The notes under the pieces are model-generated. The model saw only the letters and a program-made list of their open reading frames with translations, was not told the origin of the DNA and made no database searches. A stretch of 64,000 nucleotides of DNA from Schizochytrium sp. CCTCC M209059. Lineage: Eukaryota > Sar > Bigyra > Thraustochytrida > Thraustochytriidae. Shown piece by piece: positions 10,043 to 18,978 of the stretch. How positions within the stretch are numbered: position 1 is the first letter of the stretch; each line of letters opens with the position of its first letter. The stretch spans positions 150,213 through 214,212 of the forward strand of contig KN805397.1 of the NCBI GenBank assembly GCA_000818945.1, in the 5' to 3' direction. Position numbers and translations under genes: made by a program.

Positions 10043-11171
10043 CTTGGCTTTTTCTTTCTTGTTGCTTCACAAAAAGGCTGTGTAAAGGCGAAAGAAGGGG
10101 GTGGAGTCCTCGCGTCTGGCGCAAGAACAATTTAACCACGCTCCCTGAGTCTACACGTTCATCGACCACACAGCCAATCAACCAATCAATCAATCAATCA
10201 ATCGATCATCCATCGCGCGCCCTACACGTCAGTCTTCTCGTCCTTCCTCGTCGCTCTCCTCATCCTCTTTCTCGCAAACACGGCAGGCCCGCCAGCCAAG
10301 CCAGCCAAGCCAGCCAAGACGCACGGACCGTCGTCGATGATCATCTCATCTAACATTTCACCCCGCCCCGCTTCAACCATCAGCCAGCCGCCCGTCCCGC
10401 TGCTCGGCGCTGCGCACGAGAATACGCCGCGGCGTCGCGCAGGGCCGCCGCGCCGCGCCGTCCCTCTTGCGCTCCCGCTCCCGCCCGCTCGCCCGCGCCG
10501 CACTCACCTCGAGGTATTCCGGTCTGCCAGTCTCTCTGTCTGTCTGTCAGTCGCACTGTCTGTCTCTGCTTATCGAGGCGGGCTCTCTCTCCCTCTCCAT
10601 CCGCGGCAACGAGCGGCCGCGGCGGCTCTGCGCCAAGCAAGTGCCTGCTAGACTTTCGCCTAGCCGGGCCCTATAGCGCAACCCATTTTGGGAGCGAGGA
10701 TAGTATGGAAGGTGTCGCGGCCGCGGCGCCACGCGCGCGCACCGAGTGATTGAGGCGCGGAAGGGGATCAAGGCAAGTGGCGGATTGCTGTCCAGATAGG
10801 TTGAGAAAGCGAAGAAGAGAACAGGAAATAAAGGAAAGGAAAGAGAAACAGTAAGATCCTGGACTTTCGATGCGCGGCCAGAGCACACAGTGCACACGAA
10901 GCAAAAATCCTTAGCTATCGCTCGGGAGAGAAATGTCCCATTTGTACAGTGACTAGGGTATAGTCTTTCTTTTAGGATTATGCAGAGCGGAAAAAAGCAT
11001 TCCCAATTTGACGAATGCCTCCTCCAGTCTTTTTGCCGGCCCGGCCTCGCCCGGTCCACCTTCGAAACAAGAGAGCGTGAGCATGCACGAGCGCCAGGGC
11101 TCAACGCGACCAACGTTTTCCAAAGATGATGACTTCCAAGTCGAATTTATAACGAACACCAAAGTGATCAA
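10043..11171. other. P0 upstream region and SF3B5 3' flank
   Basis: 1.13 kb without a supported gene. It holds an (AATC)n run with CCAAT-like words (10172-10205), a (CAGC/CAAGC)n run at 10285-10320, and (TCTG)n at 10533-10565. The part next to 10042 is the P0 promoter. Unstructured purine-rich sequence follows to the SF3B5 stop. Confidence 0.55.
10172..10210. repeat. (AATC)n tetranucleotide run in P0 promoter
   Basis: AATC/ATCA units repeat about eight times and end in ATCGATCATCC, 130-170 bases upstream of the P0 ATG. Confidence 0.85.
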
Positions 11172-11636
11172 TCAATGGATAATGTCGTCGCCGTCCTCAT
11201 CGACAACAGGCTTGGGGGGCGGGCCGCATGGCTCAATCATTTTTTCCAAAAGATTCAAACGGGTACGCTCGAGGGACTCATTTTCGGCGACTGCGAAATA
11301 TGTGAGGAGATCGTTATGACCGAGAAATGATGCAAGAGAATCCCGCTGCATGTTCACGCCCCACTCGAACTTGGTCATATCTGGATGACCCGTGCCGACA
11401 AATTTGTTCTGCAGATGCTCCCAGTTCTTTCCCAGGGACACGTTTACGTTAAATCTATCGGTCGACTGTGAGCAAGTATCCGCAAATCGAGTCAGTTAAG
11501 CTTGCACATTTCCATATCCACGCCTTCCTCTACTGTTGTCGTGCACGACGTCGTCTTGCGTTGTCTTGTCACGCTGCAGCGATTTGCGTGCCCTTTTTTT
11601 CCTATGGTTGGCCTGCACCACTTTCTAACGCACCAT
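11172..11636 (-). CDS. SF3B5: Splicing factor 3b subunit 5 (SF3b10)
   Basis: Two coding exons. Exon 1 (11636-11634) is only the ATG, followed at once by donor GTGCGT. Exon 2 is 11465-11172 after acceptor CTCACAG. The product is 98 residues, starting M-S-T-D-R-F-N-V-N. SF3B5 is the small SF3b subunit of the U2 snRNP, packed against SF3B1 and SF3B3 during branch-point recognition. The family pattern is clear: W-E-H-L-Q-N-K-F-V-G-T-G-H-P-D, then W-G-V-N...R-D-S-L-A-S-F-L-G-H-N-D-L-L-T-Y-F-A-V-A-E-N-E-S, then L-L-E-K-M-I-E-P-C-G-P-P. Human SF3B5 starts M-T-D-R-Y-T-I-H, which supports the proposed junction. The gene faces BCAS2, another spliceosome gene, across 562 bases. Confidence 0.92.
11466..11633 (-). 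other. Intron directly after the SF3B5 start codon
   Basis: 168 nt, GT at 11633-11632 and AG at 11467-11466, phase 0. It separates the ATG from the rest of the coding sequence. Confidence 0.6.
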
Positions 11637-12198
11637 CTTGAAGCTTGTCTTTGCCGCGGGGCTAGCCTCCGAGCCTCACCAAAGTACACGCGCTAGGCTT
11701 CCCACCCGGCCCTGGCGCGCGCGAGAGTGACAGAAACAGACACAGAGACTCGGGCCTCGCGTGACCAGCGGGCAGATCAATGATCGACTTCTGCTGCTGC
11801 TGCTGCTGCTGCTGCTAACCCAACTTATGAATAACCGACCTATTTTATAAGTAGGTCTGATCAGACGAAAACGCTTCGTTGGCCGAGGGACTCGCCCAAC
11901 AACAACAAATCTGAACGCAAAGTCGCGCGCCACTCCAGCTGGCGTGGCGGCGGTGCTGTGGCGGCGGCGGTGGCAGCGGTGGCGGCGGCGTGATAGCTAC
12001 GCGACACGGTGTCGCCAAGCGCATTGCGCGTTGGCAACTTTAGGCACCTTCGTCGAGCCCGCGAGGACGGCGAAACGGTGATCGTCAACAACATCTTCTT
12101 CTCCTTCTTCGTCGTCGTCGTAGACACCTGCCGCGAGCAAAGCAAAACAAAACTAAGGCGGGGAGGGGGAGGGGGCACTGGATGAACAAGGGCGCCGC
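11637..12198. promoter_or_regulatory. Shared promoter region, SF3B5 / BCAS2
   Basis: 562 bases between two divergent start codons, the only space for both core promoters. It contains a (CTG)n run (11790-11816), a GGCGGC-rich block (11945-11990) and a (TTC/GTC)n pyrimidine run (12093-12121) close to the BCAS2 ATG. Confidence 0.6.
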
Positions 12199-12999
12199 AT
12201 GGCCGATAACAGAACGACGATGACGGGCATTGATTACCTTCCTTATGCAGACCGTGAGCTCCAGCAAACTCCAGAACTCCGCGAAGAGGTCGAGGCGCTC
12301 ATTGCGAGCGAGTGCAAACGCCGCCGCGACGCCGAGCCATTTGACGCGGAGAGTTTTCTCATCGCCCAAGGCTTTGGCAATAGCCGAAATGAGCCCCTTC
12401 AAGACCCGACCGCGTCGACGACAGGAAACGAATTCTTGACATCAGAGCTCCAGCGGGTCTTGAAGGAGGGCCCGGCGCCCGCGGAGGGTCTGCTCAATGA
12501 CGCTCGTTATCAAACGGTAGGGCGCCCGAGTGACGAAGCGTCGCCTGAGGCCTGGGAGTCCGCAATAAAGCACAACACGCTCGTGCTCGAACGCCTCGAT
12601 AACGAATTGATGGACGTTGAACTTCAAACAGAGTTCGGACCCAGCGCGTGGAAGATTTACGCGCAAACGATGGAAGGCCTCGCCAATCGAGTCAAGACAC
12701 GCTTGCAGCAAGTGGACGCAGACACGAACGCAATTAACCAGGCACGCAAGGGTTCCCATATTACCGCATATGAAAAGGAGCGCAAACTTCGCAACAAATG
12801 GCTTGAGCACATTGATCAAGTCAGACTCATTCGACAAGCGCTCGCGCAAACGCAAGTGTCAAGTAGTCCTGGCGAACCGAGCGCTAGTGCTAGTACTGTA
12901 ACATCGCATGCGCAACCAGGTGACGGCAGCCCAAGAAATGGGATTCACGCTCGATCTGACGCGGAGCGCGCACCGGACCCCAAACGTCGCAAGACATGA
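12199..12999 (+). CDS. BCAS2: Pre-mRNA-splicing factor SPF27/BCAS2
   Basis: A single exon of 266 residues; the ATG at 12199 is in a CGCATGG context. BCAS2 is a core subunit of the Prp19 (NTC) complex that activates the spliceosome. The N-terminus shows the family pattern: I-D-Y-L-P-Y-A-D-R-E-L, then L-R-E-E-V-E-A-L-I-A-S-E. The middle has N-E-F-L-T-S-E-L-Q-R-V, and about 140-200 is A-W-K-I-Y-A-Q-T-M-E-G-L followed by a coiled coil (compare human N-A-W-K-V-Y-N-E-N-L). The last 50 residues are Ser/Pro-rich with a basic end (PKRRKT), probably a nuclear signal; animal BCAS2 lacks this tail. Confidence 0.88.
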   Translation: MADNRTTMTGIDYLPYADRELQQTPELREEVEALIASECKRRRDAEPFDAESFLIAQGFGNSRNEPLQDPTASTTGNEFLTSELQRVLKEGPAPAEGLLNDARYQTVGRPSDEASPEAWESAIKHNTLVLERLDNELMDVELQTEFGPSAWKIYAQTMEGLANRVKTRLQQVDADTNAINQARKGSHITAYEKERKLRNKWLEHIDQVRLIRQALAQTQVSSSPGEPSASASTVTSHAQPGDGSPRNGIHARSDAERAPDPKRRKT

Positions 13000-15761
13000 T
13001 GGACCACACATCAGCATGAGGGCAAATCTCGTTTCCATATTCGATAGTGTTTCTGAAAAATTGACTTTATAGCATGACACTGCATCGCCATCAGCTGCAA
13101 ATTGCCACTACCACCACTACCACCACTACCACCACTGCCACTGCCAGTATCATCAGAGAAGAGTGTGCATCACGCGTTTGCAAGTTTTGAATGTGCCAAT
13201 ATTCGTTGTGGGCGATGGCAAGGGTTGAAGAGGTCCATTCTCTTGGCTTTTATATTTTCTAGTACGAGCGAGCGGCAAGAAATCAATTTTTAAGACTGAA
13301 ACAGCTCGATGCGTTGCCGTTGCCGTCGGCAGGCTTTTGATGTCACGACCGGGTTTGCACGCATCCTCAGACATCTCATTTCGCCCCATCCCTTTCATTA
13401 GTCTCCTTCATTTTCAGGGTTGATGGGTATAGATGGAATTCCTCTCCCTAGCCTCAGAGGCCCGATTTTAAAAACATACTCTGGGAAGCCGCTGTCGGCT
13501 GCGGGTAAGAATGGCATGGGTTGCAGCAGAGGTAGCAGGGTTTGGTCATAGTCACAGACACAGTCACCGGCCGTCATGTGCTTCATTCTATAGCCGCTTA
13601 CCAAGACGTGACTCTGTCGATTCACTCATCAATTGCTTGGCACGCTTGTTTGAACGCGCGTGCACACTGTAGCCGTGTTTGCACGCACATGGGCGCAAAT
13701 GTAAGTGTGCAAACCCCTCTCCGGTGGAGAAGAGGTCTCAGGTTCAGTACACCACCCTGAAACAGAGATGCCGGCGGGCGACCGGGCCAGCTGCAACAGG
13801 GCTCTACATACATGTTGCTGCTACCGGCGGACGACCGGCCAGCTGCAGCAGCGGTCTACATACATGTTGCTGTTGTCGAAGCAGAACGGCGGGCGACCGG
13901 TCTCGAAGAGGAATGCACTCCAGCCAGCTGCTGACCCTCCGCATTTTCGTCGGCTCGACTCTCAGCGATCAGTCCCCTTCCTCCCTTCCTACCGTCTCCC
14001 TCCCTTTCCTCATAGTTTCTTTCCTTCTTCGCATGAGCAGTAGTCGCACCCTTATGGGCGGTGCCGGGCGATGATGCGCCGCCGCACACGATCGCTTCCA
14101 GCCAGGCAGCCAGCCAGCCAAGCCAGACAGACAGGTCGACCAGCTTCGGCAGACACAGGCCTGCTTCTTGCACACAAAATACTTCCGAGCTGCGGCAGGC
14201 GTCGCGGCTGCACGCGACCGCAAGAGGCGCGAGAGCGTGTGCCTTTATGGGATAGTAAGACCCGCTTCATGCCTCCCAAATGTCCCGTACAGCTGGCGTG
14301 GCCAGCAGAGGAACCTGTTCTGCCTATACAAGACCTGACTGCTGGCCGTAGAGCGACCGGTCAAGGTAGATCTCAGGAAGCCCCGCCAAAGCGAATTGGC
14401 CGGCAACAAGCCTGATGCCGCTTGCGTGCGTCGTGCGCAGAGATTAGCATCCCAACTGAGGCACGGCGTCACCCGCTCCTGGGTTTCTCTGGGTTGGAAT
14501 GACCGTGCTTAAATGGTCGGCGTGGTGGAGAGCTCGCATGACCCTGCGCATTGCCGGGAGTCATTCTCTCGCCAGGGTAGGATCGCTTGTTTCGGTGGGC
14601 AATTTTTCGCGTTGCATCCAGATGGACTCGACGGCGATGACGACGATCACGAGCTCGAAAGGGACAACTGCGAGCGAGGCGACTTTGTCTTTTTCCGGCT
14701 TTCCAGGTTTTCCGCATCCCGTGGCACATTGGATTCGGCCTCGAGTCTGACCGGCTAATTTGTTTTAGAGAGAGTGTGTGAGAGAAAGGGAAGAAAAAAG
14801 GAAAATTATAAAAAATTATAAAAGAAAGGGAAAAAAATGATGGCGCTCCATTTTTGCAGTGACAGTGCGAGTGGTTCTTCGCTGCATCCATCCAGGCCCT
14901 ATATACAAACTATACTAAAAAAGCGCGGACTGTATCGCTCATCGGCCACATCTCTCGTGCAGCCGGCGCGGGCGAGGGCTGATCGATAGAGTATGAGCAT
15001 GCTCGCTCGGACCACGCTCCCAGCACGAAGAAAGAAAGAGAGAGAGAGAGAGAGATGGAGTGATTGGCCCTCCTCACTCGGCTCGTCGAGCGCGCTCTGC
15101 TATGGGGACGGCGAGTGGCGGCGCGGCACGGCATCCCAATGCCATTGATGAAAAGAAGGTTTTCAGCCCACCAAAGTTCATGGTGCAGCCAGAAGTTGAG
15201 GTCAATCAAGTTCGGGCTTGGCAACTTGGACTGCTTTCTTCCTGCGGCCTCTTCTTTCCTCATGTCAAGTGCGAAGCCGGCCATCATGATGGCGTGGGCG
15301 GGCCGGCTCGCCATCCACTTCAAGTTGAGGAGTAGTAAAATAAACACAAATAGGAAAGAATCCATTCTCATTTTCAGCTGGCTGGCCGTGCCAGCTTTTA
15401 AAAAATACAAAAAAGGAAAGAAAAAGGAACTTAAAAGAGAGAAAAAAAAAAGCCCGCTGCTTGTCAATGTCTCAGGCTGGCACGCGCTCAGGCTCATCAC
15501 GGCACGGTCTGCCAGAGAGCAAACTGCGATCAGAGGGAGCGAGCGAGCGAGCAAGCAAGTAGAGCAAGCAAGCAAGCCCAAACCAAAAACCGAGTTGCGA
15601 ACGAGGCGCCAAAGACCAGCCGTCCAGCCCATAGCCTTCAGATCTATCCTGCGTGAGCGAGAGCGTCGGCGCGCCATCAAGAAGAGCAGTACTAGCGGAG
15701 CCAGGAGAGCGCGGAGAGCCCAGCCATTCGCAAGCAGCGAACGATCGAGCGTCACGTGAAG
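13000..15761. other. 2.76-kb spacer without a supported gene
   Basis: It holds (CCACTA)n at 13107-13142, a three-copy repeat at 13773-13900, CAGC/CCAG runs near 14100, an A-rich stretch (14780-14840), (GA)n at 15031-15055 and (AGCA)n at 15545-15575. Long open frames here are antisense or low-complexity and have no recognisable domain. The part next to 15762 is the sulfatase promoter. Confidence 0.55.
13773..13900. repeat. Imperfect tandem repeat, 53-62 bp unit
   Basis: Three copies of GGCGG(G/A)CGACCGG start at 13773, 13826 and 13888. The first two are followed by CCAGCTGCA and TCTACATACATGTTGCTG. Copy three is cut short. Confidence 0.85.
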
Positions 15762-17906
15762 ATGTGGCAGCTCGACGCCAGCGGCGCTGGGCGCCGACGC
15801 CCACGGGAGTCGCGGCCCGCACAGCCCATGCGATGGGCACGTCACATTGCCGTCGCACTTGGCGTACTCGCGTCCTGCTACATGTCTGCACATGTTCAAG
15901 CAAGAACGACCAAGCCCAACATTGTCCTCGTGTTGGCCGACGACCTGGGCATTGGGCAGGTTGACACGAGACAAAGTCGAGAAATCGGCGAGTACGACCC
16001 GGACACAGACACTCCCGTCCGAACAGATAATCTTTACGCTCTGTCCGAAGAGTCTTTTGCGTTTGCTCGCTTCTACGCAGACTCTTCCGTGTGTGGACCT
16101 TCCCGCTATGCCATGCTGACGGGAATCAGCATTGGCTCCAAGTACTCGCGCGTGCGCGGAAATCAGGGCGATGGGGTCGATCAGTACCTCAAGTCGAGCA
16201 ACGAGTTCGTCTTTGCCGAGATTCTGTCCTTGGTCGGATATCGCACGGCGGGCTTCGGAAAATGGGGTTTTCAGGAACGGCCCAAGGAGTGCGGGTTTGA
16301 CTACTTCCTCGGCAAGCAAACGCACAAGTCTGCCCAGCGATACTTTGCAGAATACCTCTACGAGGACAACGGCACCGACGCTGTTTACACCACAGCGTAT
16401 ACGCCTAATAATTATGGTGTCACGGATGGCGACTTGGAGCTAAGCATCTGCAACCTCAACGCAACGCGCGTGTGTGACTACGTGCCTGACGTGCTTCACA
16501 AACAAGCTATGGCCTGGCTTGAGGACGCGGCCGTGGACTCGGAAAACACGCCCTTTTTTTTGTTCTACTCGAGCCAGATCCCACACGATGGTGGAGGCGT
16601 GAGCTCGCAGGCCGGAAACATCATGCCCATTCAGTCATACGATGGGCCGAGCGACTGCGACGAATGCTTTGACTACGAGGGCCAAGATGGATACTTGGAC
16701 AAAATGGCCGCGCTAGGGTCCGCAGTGACCAACCATCTTGACCAGCAAATTGGCGAACTCGCGAGTAAGCTTGATGCACTCGGCATCGCAAACGACACGC
16801 TCTTTATTGTACTGAGCGACAATGGACCCGCCATCAACATTGCTGATTCGGAAAGCGAATGGTCGCTCATCCTGGACAGCCCAATGCACGCCAACGCGGA
16901 GTTTAGGGGCTACAAGCGCCAGCTCTTTGAAGGCTCGTTGCGTGTGCCGAACCTCTTCCGGTGGCCCGGTGTAATCACAGGAGGTGCATATCTTGGACAA
17001 CAAGCAGTGCAAATGTCGGATTTGGCCCCCACCCTCGTGGAGCTTGCCGGGATTGACCCGAAGTCGCACCCTGTGCAATTTAACGGCGTCTCCTTTGCGT
17101 CTGTCTTGCTCGCAAGTGACCAGCAGGGCGGGTCTACTGTCAAAGATTTGCATGACTACTTGTATCATGAGCTCTGCTGGCACGACCAAGGTGTGATTGG
17201 GGAACACACGAACTGCGATATTTCTGTTAGCTTTGGTAGCAATCTTCAGAATCGCGTTGAGTGGACCGCGCGTTCTGATTTGAATTTGAGCATGACGGAC
17301 GAAAAGGCAGGATGGATTCAAGTTGACGAGAATCTGACCCGGGCGGACCTCTTGCCCGACGACTACACTCCAGAAATGCACAATATTAACGACGAGTACG
17401 ACAACATCGCGACGAACTCCAAGCTCAGGCGGGCGGCTGATCTCGTTGCGAGCCATCGCATTCTACCTGGGGCCAACGATACAGGTCTATTAGGGATCTA
17501 CACGTTGGCACCCACGATGGCACCTACAAAGTACCCCACCAAGGCTCCAACGTTGAATCCGACATTGAGCCCAACGAAGCAGCCCACCTCGTATCCGACG
17601 TCGCGACCTACGTTTCGGCCTACTCAAGAACCCACCAATGCACCATATCCTTCGCGAGCCCCAACACCCTACCCAACGAAGTCTCCGACCGAGGCTCCGA
17701 CCGGGACTCCAACGATTGCACCGACGGAGTCACCTCCAGAAAAGTCGAACGAGACCGGAGGTGATGACGATGATGAGTACGATTCGGGATCACCCTTGCC
17801 TGGCCAAAGCGGGGACGATAGCGATATCGTCCCTTCGTCCGGGCACGCTCTGCCCGTCTCATCTTTGTTGTTCTTTGCTCCTGGACTTTTTGCTTTGCTC
17901 TCCTGA
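15762..17906 (+). CDS. Arylsulfatase family protein with Pro-Thr stalk
   Basis: A single exon of 714 residues, ATG 15762 (a second ATG at 15828 also precedes the signal peptide). Sulfatases hydrolyse sulfate esters using a formylglycine made from Cys in C-x-P-S-R. Here C111-G-P-S-R-Y-A-M-L-T-G is intact. The metal-binding start P-N-I-V-L-V-L-A-D-D-L-G is at about 53-64, and V-L-S-D-N-G lies near 350. A hydrophobic signal (IAVALGVLASCYMSA) precedes the domain. From about 583 to 665 a stalk of x-P-T-x-x-P-T repeats follows, then an acidic linker and a C-terminal hydrophobic tail that looks like a GPI-anchor signal. A cell-surface enzyme acting on sulfated polysaccharide is inferred. Sulfatases need the SUMF1-type activating enzyme, which is not in this window. 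Confidence 0.92.
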   Translation: MWQLDASGAGRRRPRESRPAQPMRWARHIAVALGVLASCYMSAHVQARTTKPNIVLVLADDLGIGQVDTRQSREIGEYDPDTDTPVRTDNLYALSEESFAFARFYADSSVCGPSRYAMLTGISIGSKYSRVRGNQGDGVDQYLKSSNEFVFAEILSLVGYRTAGFGKWGFQERPKECGFDYFLGKQTHKSAQRYFAEYLYEDNGTDAVYTTAYTPNNYGVTDGDLELSICNLNATRVCDYVPDVLHKQAMAWLEDAAVDSENTPFFLFYSSQIPHDGGGVSSQAGNIMPIQSYDGPSDCDECFDYEGQDGYLDKMAALGSAVTNHLDQQIGELASKLDALGIANDTLFIVLSDNGPAINIADSESEWSLILDSPMHANAEFRGYKRQLFEGSLRVPNLFRWPGVITGGAYLGQQAVQMSDLAPTLVELAGIDPKSHPVQFNGVSFASVLLASDQQGGSTVKDLHDYLYHELCWHDQGVIGEHTNCDISVSFGSNLQNRVEWTARSDLNLSMTDEKAGWIQVDENLTRADLLPDDYTPEMHNINDEYDNIATNSKLRRAADLVASHRILPGANDTGLLGIYTLAPTMAPTKYPTKAPTLNPTLSPTKQPTSYPTSRPTFRPTQEPTNAPYPSRAPTPYPTKSPTEAPTGTPTIAPTESPPEKSNETGGDDDDEYDSGSPLPGQSGDDSDIVPSSGHALPVSSLLFFAPGLFALLS
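17510..17745 (+). repeat. Coding Pro-Thr repeat stalk
   Basis: Repeats of the type P-T-x-x-P-T about every 12 bases, coding a probably O-glycosylated stalk of the sulfatase. The same repeat class occurs in the GPCR gene at 55680-56270. Confidence 0.9.
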
Positions 17907-18051
17907 TTACTGTATAGATAGTACAATGTTTGACCAGTATGAACCAATCATGATGCTAAATCTTGGCTTTCGACTGCCACCATCTTTACTACCTCTTGCA
18001 CACAAACTTCGACGAGGTATGGTCTGCACAAATCCCGCGTTGCACCTCCTC

Positions 18052-18140
18052 TTGCTGCTGCTGTTCCTGCTGCTGCTGTTCCTGCTGCTGCTGCTGCTGC
18101 TGCTGTTGCTCAGCTCTTTCTTGCTGCTGTTGCTCTTCAA
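18052..18140. repeat. Imperfect (CTG)n run
   Basis: CTG units interrupted by TTC and TTG, downstream of the sulfatase gene. Confidence 0.93.
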
Positions 18141-18686
18141 CTTCTTTCGAGCAAGGCTTGAACGCGCCCGTCTTGTCGGAAGGGTGGTGCACGTGTTCGA
18201 GCACGTGCCCCTCCCTCCCTTCCTCTCTGCCGCTCCCCGTGCACACCCACTGGCACGTACACATCATGATCTCCCGGTGCTCGAGCGCGTCCCAGCGCAC
18301 TCGCACTCGCACCGGCCGCCACACCAGTCCCAGTCCCGCCGGCCAGGCCATTTCTCCGCGCTCCCCCGCCCTCTCCATCCTCTCCATCTTCTCCATCTCC
18401 GTCATCTCCACCATCTCCATCCTCTCCTTCATCTCCATCTCCGTCTCCGTCTCCGTCTCCGTCTCCGTCTCCGCGGGCCTCTCCAACGTAGACTCTATCG
18501 TAGACACGGCTCCCTTCAATGGCCACTTTCTCACCAGGCAGCCTGAGCAAAGCAGAATCCGCCCGCGCTCCTCGCGCTCGACGGCCGCGCGCGCGACGGC
18601 CGCGCTCGGAGGCCAGCCCTCTCCGCCGCGCGACCGCCGCGTGGACGCCGGCAAGCTCGCCCGCCCGCCCGCACGCACGCACGCAC

Positions 18687-18894
18687 NNNNNNNNNNNNNN
18701 NNNNNNNNNNNNNNNNNNNNNNNNNNNNNNNNNNNNNNNNNNNNNNNNNNNNNNNNNNNNNNNNNNNNNNNNNNNNNNNNNNNNNNNNNNNNNNNNNNNN
18801 NNNNNNNNNNNNNNNNNNNNNNNNNNNNNNNNNNNNNNNNNNNNNNNNNNNNNNNNNNNNNNNNNNNNNNNNNNNNNNNNNNNNNNNNNNNNNN
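18687..18894. other. Assembly gap (208 N)
   Basis: An unsequenced stretch. It begins right after a (CGCA)n repeat, so the gap probably reflects simple-sequence DNA. Confidence 1.
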
Positions 18895-18978
18895 CAGGCG
18901 CGGCAGAAGTGAACGCGGCGCGGTGATTTGGCGCGGCAAGTCTCGTCATTGTGTTGGGAGCGAGGCGACGTCGGTAGC

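Larger units (their letters stand above)
17907..18978. other. Low-complexity spacer with assembly gap
   Basis: It contains a (CTG)n/(TTGCTG)n run (18052-18140) and a (CTCCAT/CGTCTC)n pyrimidine tract (18370-18480). A GC-rich block leads into the N gap. The region before 18979 should hold the DENND4-type promoter, much of it lost in the gap. Confidence 0.6.

Noticed and set aside
9326..10135. 269-codon plus-strand open frame
   Set aside because: It is antisense to ribosomal protein P0, whose identity is certain.
13773..13900. Possible CRISPR-like array
   Set aside because: The copies are contiguous tandem repeats of uneven length without unique spacers, in a eukaryotic genome.
14910..16325. 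471-codon minus-strand open frame
   Set aside because: It lies antisense to the sulfatase start and spacer, has no domain, and reflects GC-rich codon bias on the other strand.
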